From NCBI GenBank assembly GCA_009925965.1, contig RFPW01000095.1:1-8010 (forward strand): DNA of 8,010 bases, in the 5' to 3' direction. The notes under the pieces are model-generated. The model was not told the origin of the DNA, did not search any database, and saw only the letters and a program-made list of their open reading frames with translations. The stretch is from Betaproteobacteria bacterium. GTDB lineage: Bacteria > Pseudomonadota > Gammaproteobacteria > Burkholderiales > Burkholderiaceae_E. Below, in pieces: positions 6,452-8,010 of the stretch (its first letter is position 1; the number at the start of each line of letters is the position of its first letter). The position numbers were made by a program, and so were the translations under genes.

Positions 6452-6481
6452 ATTTTACCGAGCAGGCAGGTTAACCGCCAG
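6452..6481 (-). promoter_or_regulatory. Possible promoter of the cytochrome operon
   Basis: On the minus strand TAAAAT (6457-6452) matches the -10 consensus at five of six bases, with CTGGCG (6481-6476) 18 bases upstream as a poor -35. It lies about 50 bases before the cytochrome start. The weak -35 suggests activator dependence or a wrong call. Confidence 0.35.
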
Positions 6482-6492
6482 TTTGGTGCACC
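6469..6492. promoter_or_regulatory. Paired 8-bp palindromes in the divergent intergenic region
   Basis: GGTTAACC (6469-6476) and GGTGCACC (6485-6492) are both perfect palindromes of the form GGTnnACC, with centres 16 bases apart. They sit between the divergent cytochrome and moxR genes and overlap the proposed -35 side of the cytochrome promoter. This is a plausible operator for a dimeric regulator, but two 8-bp palindromes could also be chance. Confidence 0.25.
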
Positions 6493-6552
6493 TCAATCCA
6501 ACAATGCGACGATCCGACGCATGATGCAACGGGCGCCGATGATCGATCCAGT

Positions 6553-7452
6553 ATGATCTTGAACATGAATAATCCAGCATCAAACCCCACTAAAAAAGCC
6601 CGCTTCGAAGGCTCGTCCAGTTACGTCGCCACCGACGATCTGCGGCTCGCTGTGAATGCAGCCCGCAAACTGTCGCGTCCACTACTTGTCAAAGGCGAAC
6701 CGGGGACCGGAAAAACGATGCTGGCTGAAGAAGTCGCGCGTGAACTTGGCATGCCGCTGCTGCAATGGCACATCAAGTCAACCACCAAGGCGCAGCAAGG
6801 GCTCTATGAATACGACGCCGTATCCCGGTTACGTGACTCACAACTCGGTGACGAACGCGTGCGGGACATTTCGAACTACATCGTTCGAGGCGTGCTGTGG
6901 CAAGCCTTTGAAACTCCGGAACCCGCAGTTTTACTGATTGACGAGATCGATAAGGCGGACATTGAATTCCCGAACGATCTGTTGCGGGAACTTGACCGGA
7001 TGGAATTCCATGTTTATGAGACCCGGGAGACCATCCGGGCGCGACACCGTCCTCTCATGATCGTGACCTCGAACAACGAAAAAGAACTGCCCGACGCGTT
7101 CTTACGTCGATGCTTTTTTCATTACATCCGTTTCCCGGATCGAGAGACCATGCAGGCAATTATTGATGTCCATTACCCAGGACTCAAAAAGACGCTGGTG
7201 GCTGCAGCGCTGGATGCCTTTTATCAACTGCGCGACATCGCCGGGCTCAAAAAGAAACCGTCGACCAGCGAACTCCTGGACTGGATCAAGCTCTTGTTGG
7301 CGGAAGATATTCCACCCGACGCCGTGAACAAGCCTGCGACTGGCCCCGACGGCAAACCGGGCTTGCCGCCGCTGGCTGGGGCGCTCCTCAAGAATGAACA
7401 AGACTTGGCGCTGTATGAACGGCTGATGTTTATGCAGCGACAGAATCGCTGA
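6553..7452 (+). CDS. MoxR-family AAA+ ATPase
   Basis: Cytoplasmic AAA+ ATPase of the MoxR group, which works with a VWA-domain partner as a chaperone-like machine in maturing or activating other complexes (for example CoxD with CoxE in CO dehydrogenase maturation, NorQ with NorD in NO reductase). Visible motifs: Walker A GEPGTGKT (residues 48-55), Walker B LLIDEID (127-133) with D130 and E131, sensor 1 TSNNEKELPDAF (N174), and arginine-finger candidates R185/R186 in FLRRC. The C-terminal helical lid follows. At 299 residues it is normal for the family. Homologues usually start close to RFEGSSSYVATDDL, so the first 17 residues are extra; ATG 6565 (MNNPAS...) is an alternative start and neither has a good Shine-Dalgarno. 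The VWA gene starts 9 bases after its stop, so the two are almost certainly co-transcribed. The client is unknown. Confidence 0.95.
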   Translation: MILNMNNPASNPTKKARFEGSSSYVATDDLRLAVNAARKLSRPLLVKGEPGTGKTMLAEEVARELGMPLLQWHIKSTTKAQQGLYEYDAVSRLRDSQLGDERVRDISNYIVRGVLWQAFETPEPAVLLIDEIDKADIEFPNDLLRELDRMEFHVYETRETIRARHRPLMIVTSNNEKELPDAFLRRCFFHYIRFPDRETMQAIIDVHYPGLKKTLVAAALDAFYQLRDIAGLKKKPSTSELLDWIKLLLAEDIPPDAVNKPATGPDGKPGLPPLAGALLKNEQDLALYERLMFMQRQNR

Positions 7453-7461
7453 CGAGCCATC

Positions 7462-8010
7462 ATGCTGGTCGACTTTCTATTTCATTTGCGGCGAGCAAAG
7501 TTGCCCGTGTCTTTACACGAGCACCTGCGTCTGCTCGAGGCACTCAAAGAGGGTGTAGTCGGCCCTTCAGTTGATGAATTCTATTGGCTCGCGCGAATGA
7601 CTTTGGTCAAAGACGAGCGATTGTTTGACCGATTCGACAAGGCTTTTGGGGTCTATTTCCACGGCGTCACCTCCCTGTCCGATGCCATTGGCGCGCTTGG
7701 AGCTGAATTGCCGGAGGATTGGCTCAAACGGCTGCTTCAGCGCGAGTTCACCCCCGAAGAAAAGGCGGCTATTGATGCGGCATTCGCCGAAGGAGGCGGC
7801 CTTGATGCGCTGATGGAGCGACTGAAGAAGTTGCTGGAAGAACAAAAAGAACGTCATGAGGGCGGTTCCCGGTGGATCGGGACCAACGGTAGCAGCCCAT
7901 TTGGAAATGGCGGATATCACCCGCAAGGCGTCCGGATTGGGGGCCCCTCAGCCGGCAACCGAACCGCAATCAAGGTCTGGGAGCAACGCGCCTACCGTGA
8001 CTATGACGAC
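7462..8010 (+). CDS. VWA/CoxE-like protein, 5' part (3' end outside window)
   Basis: Partner of the MoxR ATPase. The frame is open from ATG 7462 to the window edge, giving 183 residues starting MLVDFLFHLRRAKLPVSLHEHL. This N-terminal part is typical of CoxE-like VWA proteins (about 390-400 residues): an all-helical domain with LVKDERLFDRFDKAFGVYF (about residues 52-70), then a Lys/Glu-rich helix, then a glycine-rich block (GGSRWIGTNGSSPFG, about 134-148, then GVRIGG). The window ends at KVWEQRAYRDYDD, before the VWA domain itself, so its metal-binding DxSxS motif cannot be checked. The start lies 9 bases after the moxR stop with only a weak upstream purine stretch, which suggests translational coupling. 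Family assignment rests on recalled similarity of this N-terminal region plus context. Confidence 0.9.
   Translation, partial: MLVDFLFHLRRAKLPVSLHEHLRLLEALKEGVVGPSVDEFYWLARMTLVKDERLFDRFDKAFGVYFHGVTSLSDAIGALGAELPEDWLKRLLQREFTPEEKAAIDAAFAEGGGLDALMERLKKLLEEQKERHEGGSRWIGTNGSSPFGNGGYHPQGVRIGGPSAGNRTAIKVWEQRAYRDYDD

Noticed and set aside
7567..7926. Minus-strand open frame of 119 codons near the right end
   Set aside because: It is antisense to the VWA/CoxE-like gene, whose plus-strand translation is conserved and continuous to the window edge.

Overview
The window looks like a piece of a betaproteobacterial chromosome (probably Burkholderiales or a relative) of moderately high GC. The lineage call is inference from three things. 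The RNase E has a very Arg-rich, then Pro/Val/Glu-rich tail. MoaA has the long N-terminus and wording (for example DLRISVTDRCNFRCTYCMP, FRRMNDV, EMSYIGG) familiar from that group. rne and moaA are neighbours on one strand. No mobile element, CRISPR array, tRNA or rRNA was seen.

Layout. (1) Positions 1-2692 (+) hold the 3' part of rne, missing only about 130 N-terminal codons. Its catalytic core is followed by a long disordered tail carrying several in-frame DNA repeats. (2) Positions 2693-3156 are a 464-base gap rich in inverted repeats. Three hairpins lie just after rne, two of them mutually exclusive, and two more lie in the moaA leader. A small minus-strand ORF with a good Shine-Dalgarno overlaps the first hairpins and may or may not be real. 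(3) Positions 3157-4260 (+) are moaA, a radical-SAM enzyme of molybdenum cofactor synthesis. (4) Positions 4389-6403 (-) look like a three-gene operon, read right to left: small c-type cytochrome, second small c-type cytochrome (stop and start overlap as TAATG), then an MFS transporter. (5) Positions 6404-6552 are a divergent promoter region with two 8-bp palindromes. (6) Positions 6553-8010 (+) hold a MoxR-type AAA+ ATPase followed 9 bases later by a VWA/CoxE-like gene that runs off the right edge.

How the genes work together. RNase E (RNA decay and processing) and MoaA (cofactor synthesis) are housekeeping genes. The two cytochromes are probably exported periplasmic electron carriers made together. 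The MoxR and VWA genes form the well-known ATPase plus metal-binding-domain pair thought to act as a chaperone that matures or inserts cofactors into other complexes; its client here cannot be told from the window. I found no convincing new multi-gene system. The least explained sequence is the rne-moaA gap.
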